Part shown: positions 24,351 to 35,832 of the stretch, piece after piece
Numbering within the stretch: the stretch's first letter is position 1
Layout of the letters: the number at the start of each line of letters is the position of its first letter
Assembly (NCBI GenBank): GCA_951213105.1
Contig: OX578136.1
Span: 70,596,230 to 70,660,229, forward strand
DNA from: Amaurobius ferox
Taxonomy: Eukaryota; Arthropoda; Arachnida; Araneae; Amaurobiidae
Length of the DNA stretch: 64,000 nucleotides
Direction of reading: 5' to 3'
Program-made: the position numbers and the translations under genes
The notes under the pieces: generated by a model
What the model saw: only the letters and a program-made list of their open reading frames with translations
What the model was told of the DNA's origin: nothing
The model's database searches: none

Positions 24351-24772
24351 AGCATGTTTGAAATTTATGTATGGTATTCTTTTATTTATTTTATGCTTTT
24401 TTTTCTAGAAAAAAGTTTGATCTGACGATAAATTATTTCTCAGTGAAATTGTTATTTCATTCGACATTCTTAATCCCACAATGTTTGTATTTTTTTTTTT
24501 ACATAAAAATGTATTCTTTTTTAGATTAATATTTTGAACCAAGGGAAGCTAAAATTATTTATATACCCACTAGTATTTAAGTCTGCTACATAAAGGCGAA
24601 TTTGCACACTTAAGATATTAATGTGAAACATTTAAATTTTTATTTTGTTTAACAATATATGGTGTTTAGCTTTAAAAATAGTCGTCTTAATAGAAAGTTA
24701 CGTTGGCTCAGTGAGGTTCTATCCTATAATTGATACTAAAATTTTCAAATGTTTAACCTTCTGGTCACATAA
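24351..24772. other. AT-rich DNA, nothing recognisable
   Basis: Only AT-rich sequence was seen. Confidence 0.5.
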
Positions 24773-25098
24773 GTCTTCTTCAGTGTGTCCTTGAGGTTCG
24801 GTAAAGATCTTTCGTCCCTATTATATTTTGTTTATATTCGCGGAAGTGGGGGGCGGGGTGTAAATGAAAAGTATGTCTCTGAAGTTTCTCGTGATTTATA
24901 CTATAAATGTGCAAGTATTCAGTCTTCTACGTCACCCGAGTGATTTTGATGGTTCTGGAATTATTTATAGAAATTATCCATTTTCTCCTTCACCTGAGGA
25001 AGTAGGGACCAAAAAACCGAGACTTTGTCCCGCGGATAAACAAAACAGACTAGGAACGAAAAGTCTTTAACGAACATCAAGGAGACACTCAAGAAGAC
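24773..25098. mobile_element. Small inverted-repeat element
   Basis: 24,773-24,843 and 25,029-25,098 are inverted copies of about 70 bp. The outer ends read GTCTTCTT inward and the inner ends contain CCGCG. Mismatches are scattered. The 185-bp spacer contains part of a 68-codon frame (24,864-25,070) with no known motif. It is probably a MITE or foldback remnant. Confidence 0.6.
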
Positions 25099-26521
25099 TC
25101 TTAAGAGGAGTGTCGAAAAAACAGGCCATTCGACGGACCCTAAGATTTGCAGCAGTCGTTTGAGTGGCCGGGATCGCTCAAGAAGAGTGTGTCGCGATTA
25201 AGATTTGGCACCACCTGGCGGTTCCTGAAGAGTTTGAAATACTTTACTACTGAACCGATTATAAGAAATGATTGCTAATTTTGGTGAGAGGTACATACGT
25301 TTTCTTAAACATGTGAATACATTTGATTTAAATTTTCTAAAAAGTGAAAAGGGAAACATGGTTTTCCGGCAATGTTCTTCAGTGTTTAAGAATCTTCAGC
25401 TTAAATTACCGAACCGATTGTAATGGATGATAAATTGGATTTAGAATTCTAAAAATTGAAAAAGCATTATTATTCTACTATTTACTTCAATGGTAGAGCT
25501 ACAACCTGTACTATTAAACCGATGTGTTTTCAATGATGACACGTGTGTTCTTGTTATTGGTACATATATATTGTTCCAATTACATATTATTTATAATTTT
25601 ACAGTTAAAAAAATACAGGAATAAATGTTCTTCGACGGTAAAGGTAGAAGTTGCAACTTCGGCTAGGTACAAGTTGCAACCGACAAGTTCAAGAAAGAAA
25701 AACACTTTTCAAATGGTCATGACATCTCAATTGTTTTCACCATGTATCTGCAGGACTGAAGCTGTACTTTCAAGTCTAAAGTACTCTGTTGTATGACCTT
25801 ATATCCGAATTATGATCGGACCTGCAGGAATTCATCGGAAATCATTTTGCAATTTCATAATTGTGTTTTTTTTTATTTCTTGTACTTAGCGGGTAGTTTT
25901 TCCTTCCCATATATACAGGTAAAGAAAAGTGTTGTGGCGGTGTTTCCAGTTTTCGACGGTAGAGTACGTTTCAAGTATTACTGAACTCGAATCGAAAGTT
26001 TTTGAGATGATATATGTGTGTATATCCATGAATTTGTGGATGCGACATCTTACGAATCAATGGAGTGTTTCGAACGAAATTTGGTACATATGTAACAATA
26101 GTTAAATAATGGAATCCTACATTGTTTTAAGCGCAAATGAGTGTTCAGAACCTCAAAAATTTTCAGAACTCCGAAAACAACATTAAAAGTATGAGAACTT
26201 TCAGAAATCTTGCGCAAATAAATATTTATTATGAAATTGTTCATTAAAAAACGAATTGCACAAATTTTAGAATGTTAATATGAACCGTTCTCATTACATT
26301 CCACGTTTTTCAAACAAATCACATAACATCAAATAACAAATCCCAAATCACAGTATTAAGAAACAAAATTATTAACTATTTTGAAATTTTTCATTTTTCA
26401 TGTCATATTATGCGATACATTTGTAAAGATCATTATCGTGAATCTAGTTGGTCCCATTCACGTAAAAAGATGCGTTGAGTGACAGTTTTTTATTTTGATG
26501 CCTAATAATTTGCTAGTAATC
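25099..26521. other. AT-rich DNA with weak repeats
   Basis: The motif (G)AACCGATT recurs three times between 25,250 and 25,520 in a context common in arthropod repeats. Frames at 25,524-25,796 and 25,793-25,984 follow acceptor-like tracts, but their translations are not recognised and I do not call them. Confidence 0.4.
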
Positions 26522-26978
26522 ATTTATATAAAAGAAAAGCTCTTATCTCCATTTGTCTGTAACGGTTGGTGATAAAATTGGTTAATCTTTTAGAGAAAAT
26601 TTCCAAAACGCCCCTCAGATTGACAAAAAATATGTTTAAAATTGCAAAAATGAAGCTAAATTCATGAAAATGACGCCAAATTGATGGATTAATTATTATA
26701 ATATTTTATTATATGGTGTATATAGCTTATTGTGGATGCTATCGGTATTGATAATTGTGAATTTAGAGTTTATCGAATTATAAGTTAATCGGGGACTCCA
26801 ACATAGTTGTACATGTTGTCATCCAAAAACATGCCAAATGTATAAATTCAACATTACTAACATTATGCCGTGGAGCTCATGCACCATTTTTTTACACGGT
26901 AAAAAATGTAAATTCATTGTATCATATTATAATGAAAGTCATGTGCTGCCCACATCACATTTTGTACTACGAAGTGAT
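26522..26978 (-). repeat. Interspersed repeat family 2, minus copy
   Basis: It is the reverse complement of the element at 15,975-16,435 and colinear over its whole length. Landmarks on the plus strand are AGAGCTTATCTCC-like and ATTTGTCTGTAACGG at the left and GTGCTGCCCACATCAC at the right. Divergence is high, so the family is old. Confidence 0.65.
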
Positions 26979-27454
26979 ATTTTTTGTGAGATAGAATTCA
27001 TGAATTGCTTTAGCATTCATTACGAACCCATCAGCATGACATAGCTGATGCCTGCAATGGCATAAAAATAATTTTCAGTATGCCACGGTTTTACAAGTAT
27101 TTATAGGAACCGACAAATGATATCCTAACATTTATCAGGCTTCACATTTCTTTAAACTGTAGCTCAAGATATACATAGCTGCAACAGCTAATTTAATTGT
27201 GACAGAATCCATCCAACATTTCGGAAAGCTAAGTTAACGCTGTTATTGTAATCGATGCCCGCCCATATAATGGACATTCCATGCCAACTAAGAATGAATT
27301 TGTTAACCCCCATAATGGTTCTCAATATTATGGAATTTAGCAAGTTTTATTTTTGCCATTTGCAGATATCTTATGCTACATATTGACGAGCACACAATAA
27401 TCACGAAACCGGTGCATGAATGTTGTTATCGGCGATTGCAGTGCATTCCAAACA
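26979..27454. other. AT-rich DNA, possibly a further decayed array unit
   Basis: This may be an older unit of the array that follows, but the similarity is too weak to claim. Confidence 0.35.
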
Positions 27455-28060
27455 AAAATAAATGTTTAAAGTATCAATTCTCTCGTCAACGTTTAGAATA
27501 GTTTTCTTGTAATATATATCAATCCATCCATTAAATACTTAAGCCAGTGTTTGTAACATTGCTTTAGTAGCCACATCATCTTTCAAACCAGAATTCTTCC
27601 TTCACAATAAGAAATATAAAGATAGAATTAGATTTATTGACTCCATGAGCTCTTTCCGGCAGATTAATGGCGCGTTCCTAAATAGTCTCAAACGCCCATT
27701 TCAGTTTTCGCTACCAGATATAAGTTTGATCTATTTACAAAGCATTATTGTAAACAAAGAACTGCGTTTTGAAGAAAAACATATCACTATCTGATGACTT
27801 TACAGTACGGACGCAGATATAAATATGAATATGTAACATATTAATGCATGTTCATTATGGACTGTTCGTTTTCCCTCCGTATTGGGAAGCAAATACTTTG
27901 TTTGGTCAGATTATGTAACTAATTGTAAATACATTTTGAGACAGAAATAAACGTTAAATCATAAATTATCTCATCAGTATTCAGAGTGCACTCTGCAATC
28001 TATCACTTTATGTATTAAATACTTATAACTTTCAATCAATAATTTTGAGGTGTGTATTTA
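27455..28060 (+). repeat. Decayed tandem array of ~485-bp units, first part
   Basis: An ATAAAnGTTnAAA...TTAAATACTTA...AGCCACATCATCTTTC block starts at about 27,455 and its beginning recurs at about 27,940. The unit body (AGCCACATCATCTTTCAAA through TTGACTCCA and TTTCCGGCAGATTAATG) recurs at 29,965. Both bodies keep a frame open for over 30 codons around RFIDSxSxFRQIN, but the copies differ at all codon positions, so I do not call a gene. Confidence 0.65.
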
Positions 28061-28134
28061 ACCTGGCAATAAAAGTCAATGTTCCCTTACTCCATTATTA
28101 TCGCGTACGTACTACAATATATATCAAAAAACGA

Positions 28135-28285
28135 ATTATTTCAGCGTATTTCCAAAAGCTTTTTCTACAAGTGTACCAAATTTCAGATTTTTATATGCAA
28201 TAGTTTTTACGGTACGAAGCAAAGCATTTCGAGAAGCGAGAAATTTGTCAAACAGCGGCGGCGTCAGCTAATCTTATTTTTATTA
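28135..28285 (-). mobile_element. Helitron-like fragment
   Basis: The reverse complement of 47,735-47,850 and 7,180-7,265: it holds the GCCGCCGCTGTTTGA block, TTTGCTTCGTACCGTAAAAA and a CACTTGTAGAAAAAG end. Only this internal portion is present. Confidence 0.65.
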
Positions 28286-28349
28286 TAAAGATATTCTATT
28301 TTTGAATTGGACTTTCCTAAGTTTCCCTATTGTTTCTCAATCAAATTCA

Positions 28350-28413
28350 CTCACTACTACGTCTTTCTGGTAGGTCGGAGGGTCTGGGTCTCAACAACAA
28401 CAACTCACTACTA
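28350..28413 (+). mobile_element. 44-bp SINE tail insertion with target-site duplication
   Basis: CTCACTACTA at 28,350-28,359 and 28,404-28,413 flanks 44 bp (28,360-28,403) that consist only of the SINE 3' end: GGTAGGTCGGAGGGTCTGGG and CAACAACAACAA. It is a maximally 5'-truncated retroposition product. Confidence 0.7.
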
Positions 28414-28697
28414 TTTGCTGTTGGCACCTTTCGGGCGCGGTAGCTCGGTGGTTTGCGCGCTGGATTTGCACGCTGCCACAACTGCCGCCGTGTTCATGCG
28501 GAGTACGATCACGTTAAACATGTGGGTCCGTAAGTCCTTCCGAGAGGTTGGTGTTAGGGGAAGGAGGATACGGTCTTTGTGGATACCTCCCCCACTGGGT
28601 TCCAGTCTAAATTGGGTGGCACTTCCCGGCCGTCCAAACAGTTACCTTACATCTTTCTGGTAGGTCGGACGGTCTGGGTCTCAACAACAACAACAAC
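28414..28697 (+). mobile_element. tRNA-derived SINE, longest copy
   Basis: The head contains a pol III A-box-like TAGCTCGGTGG at 28,441-28,451; a B box is not clear. The body has GGAAGGAGGATACGG, the CTCCCCCACTGGGTTCCAGT segment and GGGTGGCACTTCCCGGCCGT. The tail is GGTCGGACGGTCTGGGTCTC followed by CAA repeats. Other copies or fragments lie at 8,155 (-), 10,919 (-), 21,779 (+), 28,360 (+) and 51,047 (+). A 118-codon frame across it is incidental. It would be moved by LINE enzymes. Confidence 0.75.
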
Positions 28698-29629
28698 TTA
28701 CCACTAATCATTGTCTAGTCTTCTCTCTGCTTAGAAATATCTGCTTTCTTTTCATTTCGGTCAGTTACCTTCATTTTCAATTATTTCTTTTTACCTTTTA
28801 CCGATTTATAGTTTTTTATTCAGTTTTTTTTATTGCACAAAGCTCCATGATTTCTGAAACCAATTGGTTCCTTCATATTTGAATTTAATTGTTTTTATTG
28901 TTTGTTTTAAATGGTATCCCATTCTTTCCAATATCTTCTTTTATTAAAATTGGCTTAAAAGTATCATATTTCTTTCATTACTATTTTAGTAAGTTTTCTC
29001 ACTATTCAGTTGTTTCAAATCGTTCTGCTATTCGATCACGTATCGATTTATTTTCTTTTATTTTTATGTCCTCTTGTTTTAACCTTTCGTAATTTCATGT
29101 CTATCGTTTTGGCTTGTCCTATCTCATTACTTCCCTTCATGATGACTATATGTTTTTCAAACCTTCACTCATGTGTGCTATTCTACCTCAGTTGTCTATC
29201 TGACTTGAGTAAGTGAGGTTGTGCCTGAAGAAAAAGTATGTTTTATTCCCTTGAAACCAGTTTATTGTTGAGTGTATACAGTGTTGCAAACATTTGCAGT
29301 TGTACACGAAAGTGTGCTTTACAGCGATATGAAGCATTAAAATGGTTTAAAAAATCATTACACTTACCCAGGAATGTGTTAATACCCTTGATCATAATCA
29401 TCCTCTATATATGATATATAAACATTTATAGCCTTAAACGAGAAGAGTGAGACGTTTAGTATAGGAATGAGGGTTCAGCAGGAGGAGGCGGCGGCGTTGC
29501 CATCTAAAAATAGTTTCTGGAAAAAATATGTTTTATCATTTCCTGAAAATACCCCCCTATGATCTTCTAGGAGAATATTTTGACATAAATGTTTAAAAAG
29601 TGTTTAAATTTTTTTTAAATCACAATTTT
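28698..29629. other. T-rich DNA, no recognisable gene
   Basis: Plus-strand frames at 28,889-29,092 and 29,010-29,216 are hydrophobic only because of T-richness. The reverse strand gives charged peptides broken by many stops. Nothing is called. Confidence 0.5.
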
Positions 29630-29730
29630 TTAATTCATTTTCTCAAAATACCTCCTTGCAAGATATGAGAAAAGTGTTGAAGACACTTTTCTCATAACTT
29701 GCAAGGAGGTATTTTGAGAAAATGAATTAA
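29630..29730. repeat. Near-perfect hairpin, 48-bp arms
   Basis: Arms 29,630-29,677 and 29,683-29,730 with one mismatch and a 5-base loop. Just beyond the right arm, ACTTGCAAGGAG occurs a second time in direct orientation. Confidence 0.95.
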
Positions 29731-29929
29731 ACTTGCAAGGAGAACATGCAAACTAAAAAAAAATTCCATTTTGCAAAAATACTTACTCCTAGAATCACGA
29801 GTTTCCCGCCATAAGGGCGATTTTCGTTCGCTGGCTTCCTGTTCCGTCGCCTCTGCCGTAGAACTCTCACTTTTATACTCCTACAGATGTTTATGTTGTA
29901 TATATGCAGTATTTACTTTTTTATTTTAT

Positions 29930-30640
29930 AGTGACTTGGGCCACTATTTGCAACAACACTATAGCAGCCACATCATCTTTCAAATCTGAATTTCTCCTTC
30001 ATATTAAGAAAGATACAGATAGATCTAGATTTATTGACTCCAAGAGCTATTTCCGGCAGATTAATGATGCTTCAGTAAATGGTCTCAACCGCCCTTTTCT
30101 GCTTTTAGTAAAAAAAACTTGATCTACTTACATAGCATTACTATAAACGAAGAAGTACTTATTAAATAATTACATATCACGAGCTTTAAAATTTGTATTA
30201 CGCATGTATAATATAAATATAAATGTAGAAGGTATAAAAACCTATTCTTCATGAATTGTTTATATCTTCTCCATATTGGGAAGAAAATAATTTGCTAGGT
30301 CAACTTCTATAACATTTTTATACGTATCATTTGAAACAAAAATAAATTATTAAAGTAAAAATGTTCTGGCCAGTATTCAGAGTATACTTTTCTTATAATA
30401 CTTCAATATATTCATTCAACATTTAAACCATTTTTGTAATAGTAATCACATCATCTTTCTAATTGGTATTTACCATTTGGAAAACTTTGGGAACATCCTC
30501 CACAGGCATGCATGCTCTGTAAATACGAGTAATTTTACATCCGCGTTTGGGGAATTTAAAATAAATGTAAGATATTATTTACATATTATATTTAATGTCT
30601 GATTCCTGTTCCATGATTCCATGAAACTATGCTCTTACAG
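29930..30640 (+). repeat. Decayed tandem array of ~485-bp units, second part
   Basis: The unit starting AGCCACATCATCTTTC at 29,965 and the partial one at about 30,445 (CACATCATCTTTCT) continue the array of 27,455-28,060. About 1.9 kb lies between the two parts, including a Helitron fragment and SINE insertions. Confidence 0.6.
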
Positions 30641-30646
30641 ATCATA

Positions 30647-30990
30647 CGATGCATTTTACTTTCTTTCGTGCCAAGTTAACTTTTGTAGTGAAGGTTCAAG
30701 CATTGTTCAACTCAATATATTATGCTGAAGTTTTTTGTAATAGCCGGACACTTGGTTACATTTATTTCACATTCTTTTACGGCATATCAACTTTTGTAGT
30801 GATCGTTCAAGCTTTGTTCAGTTTAATGTATTTCCCTTATATACTTCAATTATATTTAATGTCCGGGCACGTGATTACATTTCTTTCCCTTCTTTCGTGT
30901 CATATCAACTTCTGTAGTAATAATTCGAACGTTGTTTAACTCAATAAGTTTCCCTTATATACTGAAGTTATTTTTAATGGCCGGGCACTT
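30647..30990. repeat. ~115-bp tandem repeat, three units
   Basis: ACTT(T/C)TGTAGT occurs at 30,679, 30,790 and 30,908, followed each time by similar TTCAA...TTGTT...CTCAATA and GGCCGGACACTT-like text. The 96-codon frame across it is a by-product. Confidence 0.75.
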
Positions 30991-31004
30991 AATTACCAAA
31001 TCAT

Positions 31005-31212
31005 TTGCTCATTTACAACGGCCGGATGGATCGTGAATTATTTAGCCGTCAAATGACGCTATCCTGACTTACCACAGAGAAAGGATCGCATTAAACCCTA
31101 AACGTAACACCACAAATTTCATACCGGCAGTTGGGATTCGAACCCACAACCTGGTAGGCGAGAGAGCACTAGGGAACACTTGCTTTATGCCTCTGAGCTA
31201 TCTGGTTGGCTT
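31005..31212 (-). mobile_element. tRNA-derived SINE or tRNA pseudogene
   Basis: On the minus strand a TAGCTCAGAGG A box (31,190-31,200) and a GGTTCGAATCC B box (31,134-31,144) are both intact and follow GCCAACCAGA. The spacing exceeds that of a standard tRNA, and the ends do not pair as an acceptor stem, so it is not a tRNA gene. About 110 bp of tRNA-unrelated sequence follow, as in SINEs. Confidence 0.65.
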
Positions 31213-32845
31213 ATGTATTTAAGTAGATTTCAACTTAATTCGATTTCGTGCAGGTCATTTGATCTCTGCAGAAGTTTTCGAATGGAGTTGGTATTCGGTA
31301 TCATCTACTTCAAAATCTGCAATCTTACTTCTTAAATAATATCATTTTGCGCATTGCAACTTGCAGATAATAAGTTTTGTTAATTTACATCTATAAAGTA
31401 GTAAAGAGAAAATTTTATTGCAAAAAAAAAATAAAATATAAAAACCAAAAGTAAAATTTTGCTTTTACAATTGCTTTTAACTAGAAACTTGTTTTAGCTG
31501 TTAGTAACAAGTAATATATATCAACATTTATTTTGATCATAAAATATAACATTCGTCAAATAAATATAATGATTTTTTTTTCTGTCTTGCACTTCAAACT
31601 GTATAACCCTTGTACGAAATGTAAAAAAGAAAATATGTGTTATTTAAAACTCATAGAAAACTATTTCCCCTTTTTTCTTCTGAAATATCAGAAATTTATT
31701 TTTAAAAAAAAATCGAATCCGTAGATATTTATAATTAGTCATAGAATGCATGAATATTTTCATCTCATTTAGTGTAAACATTGTGATACGGGATTGAATA
31801 TTCATACTTTACAATTCAGTACAGATCAAATTTGGAATACATTATAACGCTGTGCATTCTTGTTAGCATTTTTTACTGCTAATTAAATAATATATTTTTC
31901 ATTTTTACATTATTTCACTAGAAGTCATAAATGTGTATTCTTGGTATAATCTTTGATTTAAGTAAAACAAGAATTTTTAAGAAGCCATCATATGGTGAGT
32001 TTCTTACTGCTGGAACTATTAAGCATTTATGCCATTTTCTGTATACTTAATTCATATAGACATACGAATTTTATAACTATATTTATACTTATTTTTGTTT
32101 AACTATTCTATTTTATATCTATAATATTTTTTGTATACTTATTTCGTATAGTCATACGAATTTTCGGAAAACAGGAAGTAACATCTCCTGAATCAGAAGT
32201 AAAAATCCTTAATAAACCCTCTACCGCCTCTGAAATTGATTGCTAAATTCATATCAGCCATTATTAAAGCTATATCAACAACTAATCTGAGATATTCGTA
32301 TGTTTAAAAAAAATTTATCGGAAGATCATAAAGAATCAGAAGGAAAAACCCTTAGTAAACCTCACCTTCGAAATTCGATGCTATAGCACATCCCAGGATA
32401 TAGAGGTTTTAAGGAAAATGTAATATTATGCATCGGAAGTGGAGCCTGTGCTAGGGATCCTTAGCGATATTTGATATTCAAGTCATGTCAGTTACTAACT
32501 AAGCTGTATGTATTAGCAATCCTGAGAAATAGATATCAAAGAAATTTTTAAATCGTAAGTGGAAAAGAATTTGGCAAAATTTAAATTCATTGTAAATTAC
32601 CCTAATTCCTCTAGAATTTGATGCTGAATCTATATGGTTTTTCATCTAATCTCTATAGTTAATCTTGAGAAATAGATGCTTCAAGTCAATGAATTTGTCA
32701 TGGAACGATTACGATCATGTAGACATTTACAATTTCTTAATTTTGAAATCAAATTCATATGTGAAATTGTCCAATTTTTAATTTTCTACAACACATGGTA
32801 ATGCATAAGGAATATGTAGGAAACTGAATCACGACGAAATCGGAA
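31213..32845. other. AT-rich DNA with weak diverged repeats
   Basis: Between about 32,190 and 32,680, three loosely similar blocks occur (AAACCCTNTA..., CGAAATTCGATGCTA and AGAATTTGATGCTGAA contexts). They suggest an ancient repeat that I cannot delimit. No gene is visible. Confidence 0.4.
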
Positions 32846-34450
32846 TTTGGAATCGCGGACACGAATTTGGAATCGCAGACTCGAGTTTGGAATCGCGGAC
32901 TCGAGTTTGGTATCACGGACTCGAGTTTGGAAACGGGTACTTAAGTTTGGAATCGGGGACTAAGTTTGGAATCGCGGACTGGAGTTTGGAATCGCGGACT
33001 GGAGTTTGGAATCGCAGACACGAGTTTTCTAATCGCGGATTCGAGTTTGGAATCGCGGACTCGAGTTTGGAATCGCGGACTCGATTTTGAAATCGCTGAC
33101 TTGTATTTGGAATCGCGGACTCGAGTTTGGAATCGCTGACTCAGTTTAGAATCGCAGACTCTAGTTTGGAATCGCAGACTTGAGTTTGGAATGGAGAACT
33201 TGAGTTTGGAATTGCGAACTCGAGTTTTCTAATAGCGGACTCAAGATTGGAATCGCAGGCACAAATTTGGAATCACGGACTCAGTTTGGAATCACGGACT
33301 CAGTCTGGAATAGCAGGCTCGTGTTTTCTAATCGCGGATTCCAGATTGGAATCGCGGATTCACGTTTGGAATCGCGGATTCACGTTTGGAATCACGGACT
33401 CGAGTTTTATTAATTGCGGGCTTGCGTTTGGAATCGCCGACTCATGTTTGGAATCGCTAACTCAGTTTGGAACCGCAGACTCCAGTTTGGAGTCGCATAC
33501 TTGAGTTTAGAATCGGAAATATGAGTTTGGAATCGCGGACTCGAGTTTTCTAATCACGCACTCAAAATTGGAATCGCGGGCTCGAGTTTGGAGTCACGGA
33601 CTTAGTTTGGAATTGCAGACTCCAGTTTTTTAATCGCGGACTCAAGATTGGAAGCGCAGGTTCGAGTTTGGAATCGTGTACTCAGTTTGGAATCTCGGAC
33701 TTAGTTTGGAATTCCAGATTTGAGTTTTCTGATCACGGACTCGAGTTTGGAATCGTAGGCTCGCGTTTGGAATCGCGGACTCCTGTTTGGAATCGCTGAC
33801 GCAGTTTGGAATCGCTGACTTGAGTTTAGAATCGGGAACTTGAGTTTGGAATCGCGGACTCGAGTTTTCTAATCGCGGACTCAAGATTGGAATCGCGGAT
33901 CGAGTTTAGAATCATAGATTTAGTTTGGAATTGCAGACTCGAGTTTTCTAATCTCGGGCTCAAGATTGCAATCGCGGGATCGCAGGGATTTGAAATCCCA
34001 GGATCGCGGGATTTGGAATAGCAGACTCGAGTTTTCTAAACGTGAACTCGAGATTGGAATCGCGGACTCGATTTAGAAATCACGGACTCGATTTTGAAAT
34101 CACGGAATCGATTTTGAAATCACGGACTCGAGATTGGAATCAGGGACTCAGTTTGGAATCGGGAACTTGTTTGGAATCGCGGACCCGAGTTTTCTAATCG
34201 CGGACTCAAGATTGGAATCACGGACTCGAGTTTGGAATCACGGACTCAGTTTGGAATCGGGAACTTGAGTTTGGAATCGCGGACTCGAGTTTTCTAATAG
34301 CGGACTCAAGATTGAAATCGCGGACTCGAGTTTTCTAATAGCGGACTCAAGATTGGAATCGCGGACTCGAGTTTTCTAATAGCGGACTCAAGATTGGAAT
34401 CGCGGACTCGAGTTTGGAATCATGGACTCGAGTTTGGAATCAAGGACTTA
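32846..34450. repeat. 20-bp minisatellite with 41-bp higher-order units
   Basis: About 80 units of TTTGGAATCGCGGACTCGAG and variants, including TTTTCTAATCGCGGACTCAAGA-type units of 20-21 bp. Near the right end, CGGACTCGAGTTTTCTAATA recurs exactly 41 bp apart (34,281, 34,322, 34,363), a two-unit higher-order repeat. Because 20 is not divisible by 3, the frame cycles and repetitive peptides appear in several frames on both strands; these are not genes. The array is markedly richer in G and C than its flanks and has many CG dinucleotides. Confidence 0.97.
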
Positions 34451-34719
34451 ATTTATTATATATGTCTAAGATCAATATTTAAGAAATAACAGCCGAGGTC
34501 AATGGTTGTGGAAGACTCTGTATATCCACATAAAAGAAAATCTAAAATAACATGCACCATTTGGAACGTTTTGGAACCGAGATGGAAATGTCAGGATTAT
34601 TTAAAAAAACATTAAATTAAATTCACGAAACAGTTTATTTACATCAAAATTATTTAAGCCATTTCAGTACTTAATAACTAGCTATTTTTCTTAGCACTTT
34701 TATTCACATTTGGTCCATT

Positions 34720-35110
34720 TTCATAAATTTCAAGAGTGCCATGATATCCCTTCATTCAATTAACAGTAACAACAATTCTTGCGTTTCACCAAACATTCCA
34801 AATTAAACATCACATAGCAGAACAAAGATATGGGGAACATAAAACTCAGTAAGAATAATGTAAACAGTAGAAGTCGGAGTAGTGGCTGTTTTCCAACTCC
34901 GTGCCAAATTGCTTGTTATAGTAAATTTTCTGGGTTGGGTATTAATGTACTGGCATTATTCCAAAAATGTTAGTGCTTGAAAATTTCTGTAGAAAGTTTT
35001 TTATTATGGTGCGAGTCTCAAACTTATTTTACATATATGGAAATGTACGTGCAACTTGTGTAAAGAAAGTATAACAGTGAAGGTATACATAATATATGGT
35101 TGGGGGCAAC
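34720..35110 (+). repeat. Interspersed repeat family 3, copy 2
   Basis: It aligns with 23,960-24,350 and 42,770-43,160, including GTGGCTGTTTTCCAACTCCG, TGCCAAATTGC and the ACTGGCATTATTCCAAAAAT-type block. Confidence 0.65.
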
Positions 35111-35832
35111 ATGTTTAAATATTTGTGTGGCGGGAAAAAATTGAGTTGGTTCCTAGGCAGAAGGTAGGTGGTGTGGTAATGGAAAAATATTTTTTTTTTT
35201 ACTTCAACTTACTTTATACAACAGTTATCAATCACGTGATTTGCCATTTTTGTTTCAATCTTGAAAATGAATTTACTCTTTTTTGACTCGTTCAACAAAA
35301 TGGAGTTACTATAACTCGATAAGAGTGTGAAAGAAATAATAAAACTTTGTATTTTTAATTAAATATTTTAAATACTAAAAATGTGATTTTCTTGATCTTA
35401 CTGCATAAAACAAAACTTCAGAACCTCGTTTTTCTCAGAAATTGAATTTTTGAAAATTTTAATGCTTTAATGAAGCAAACCAAGAAAGATTTGTGATAGA
35501 ATCAAGATTTAAGACATCATTTGTGTATAATGTAATCTTTAATCTATATTCGGGATTTGGACATAAAATTTTAAATTTTAAGTTTACGATATTTGATACA
35601 TAAGTCGCCCACATAAAAGAGATTCACTAAAATATTTAAAACGATATTTTTATCAGCATATCAAGGTATCCTGAAAACAAATTAAAGAACATATTTCCCT
35701 CCAATAAAAATAATCATCATTTTGTAAAAACAGTTTTTGAATTCGTAATTATGTTTCATTTAAAATTTATTTTTTTTACATTTTCATTTTTTAAGTACTT
35801 GAATTATTTTTTAGCATTTCCCAACATAGTTG
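35111..35832. other. AT-rich DNA, nothing recognisable
   Basis: No frame or recurring repeat was seen. Confidence 0.5.

Noticed and set aside
25524..25984. Two frames preceded by acceptor-like TTTTACAG and ATATACAG
   Set aside because: The peptides are not recognisable and no matching donor sites or homologous copies were seen.
28307..28663. 118-codon plus frame
   Set aside because: It runs through SINE sequence; similar SINE text also gives the 10,784-11,026 frame on the other strand.
31118..31212. Functional tRNA gene on the minus strand
   Set aside because: Both pol III boxes are present, but their spacing is too long, the acceptor stem does not pair and SINE-like sequence follows.
32887..33884. 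Several repetitive open frames on both strands (ESRTRVWN/FQTRVRDS-type peptides)
   Set aside because: They arise because a 20-bp unit without stop codons cycles through all three frames; there is no start context or non-repeat domain.
32846..34450. Possible CRISPR array
   Set aside because: Units are contiguous 20-21-mers without unique spacers, and the context is an animal genome.
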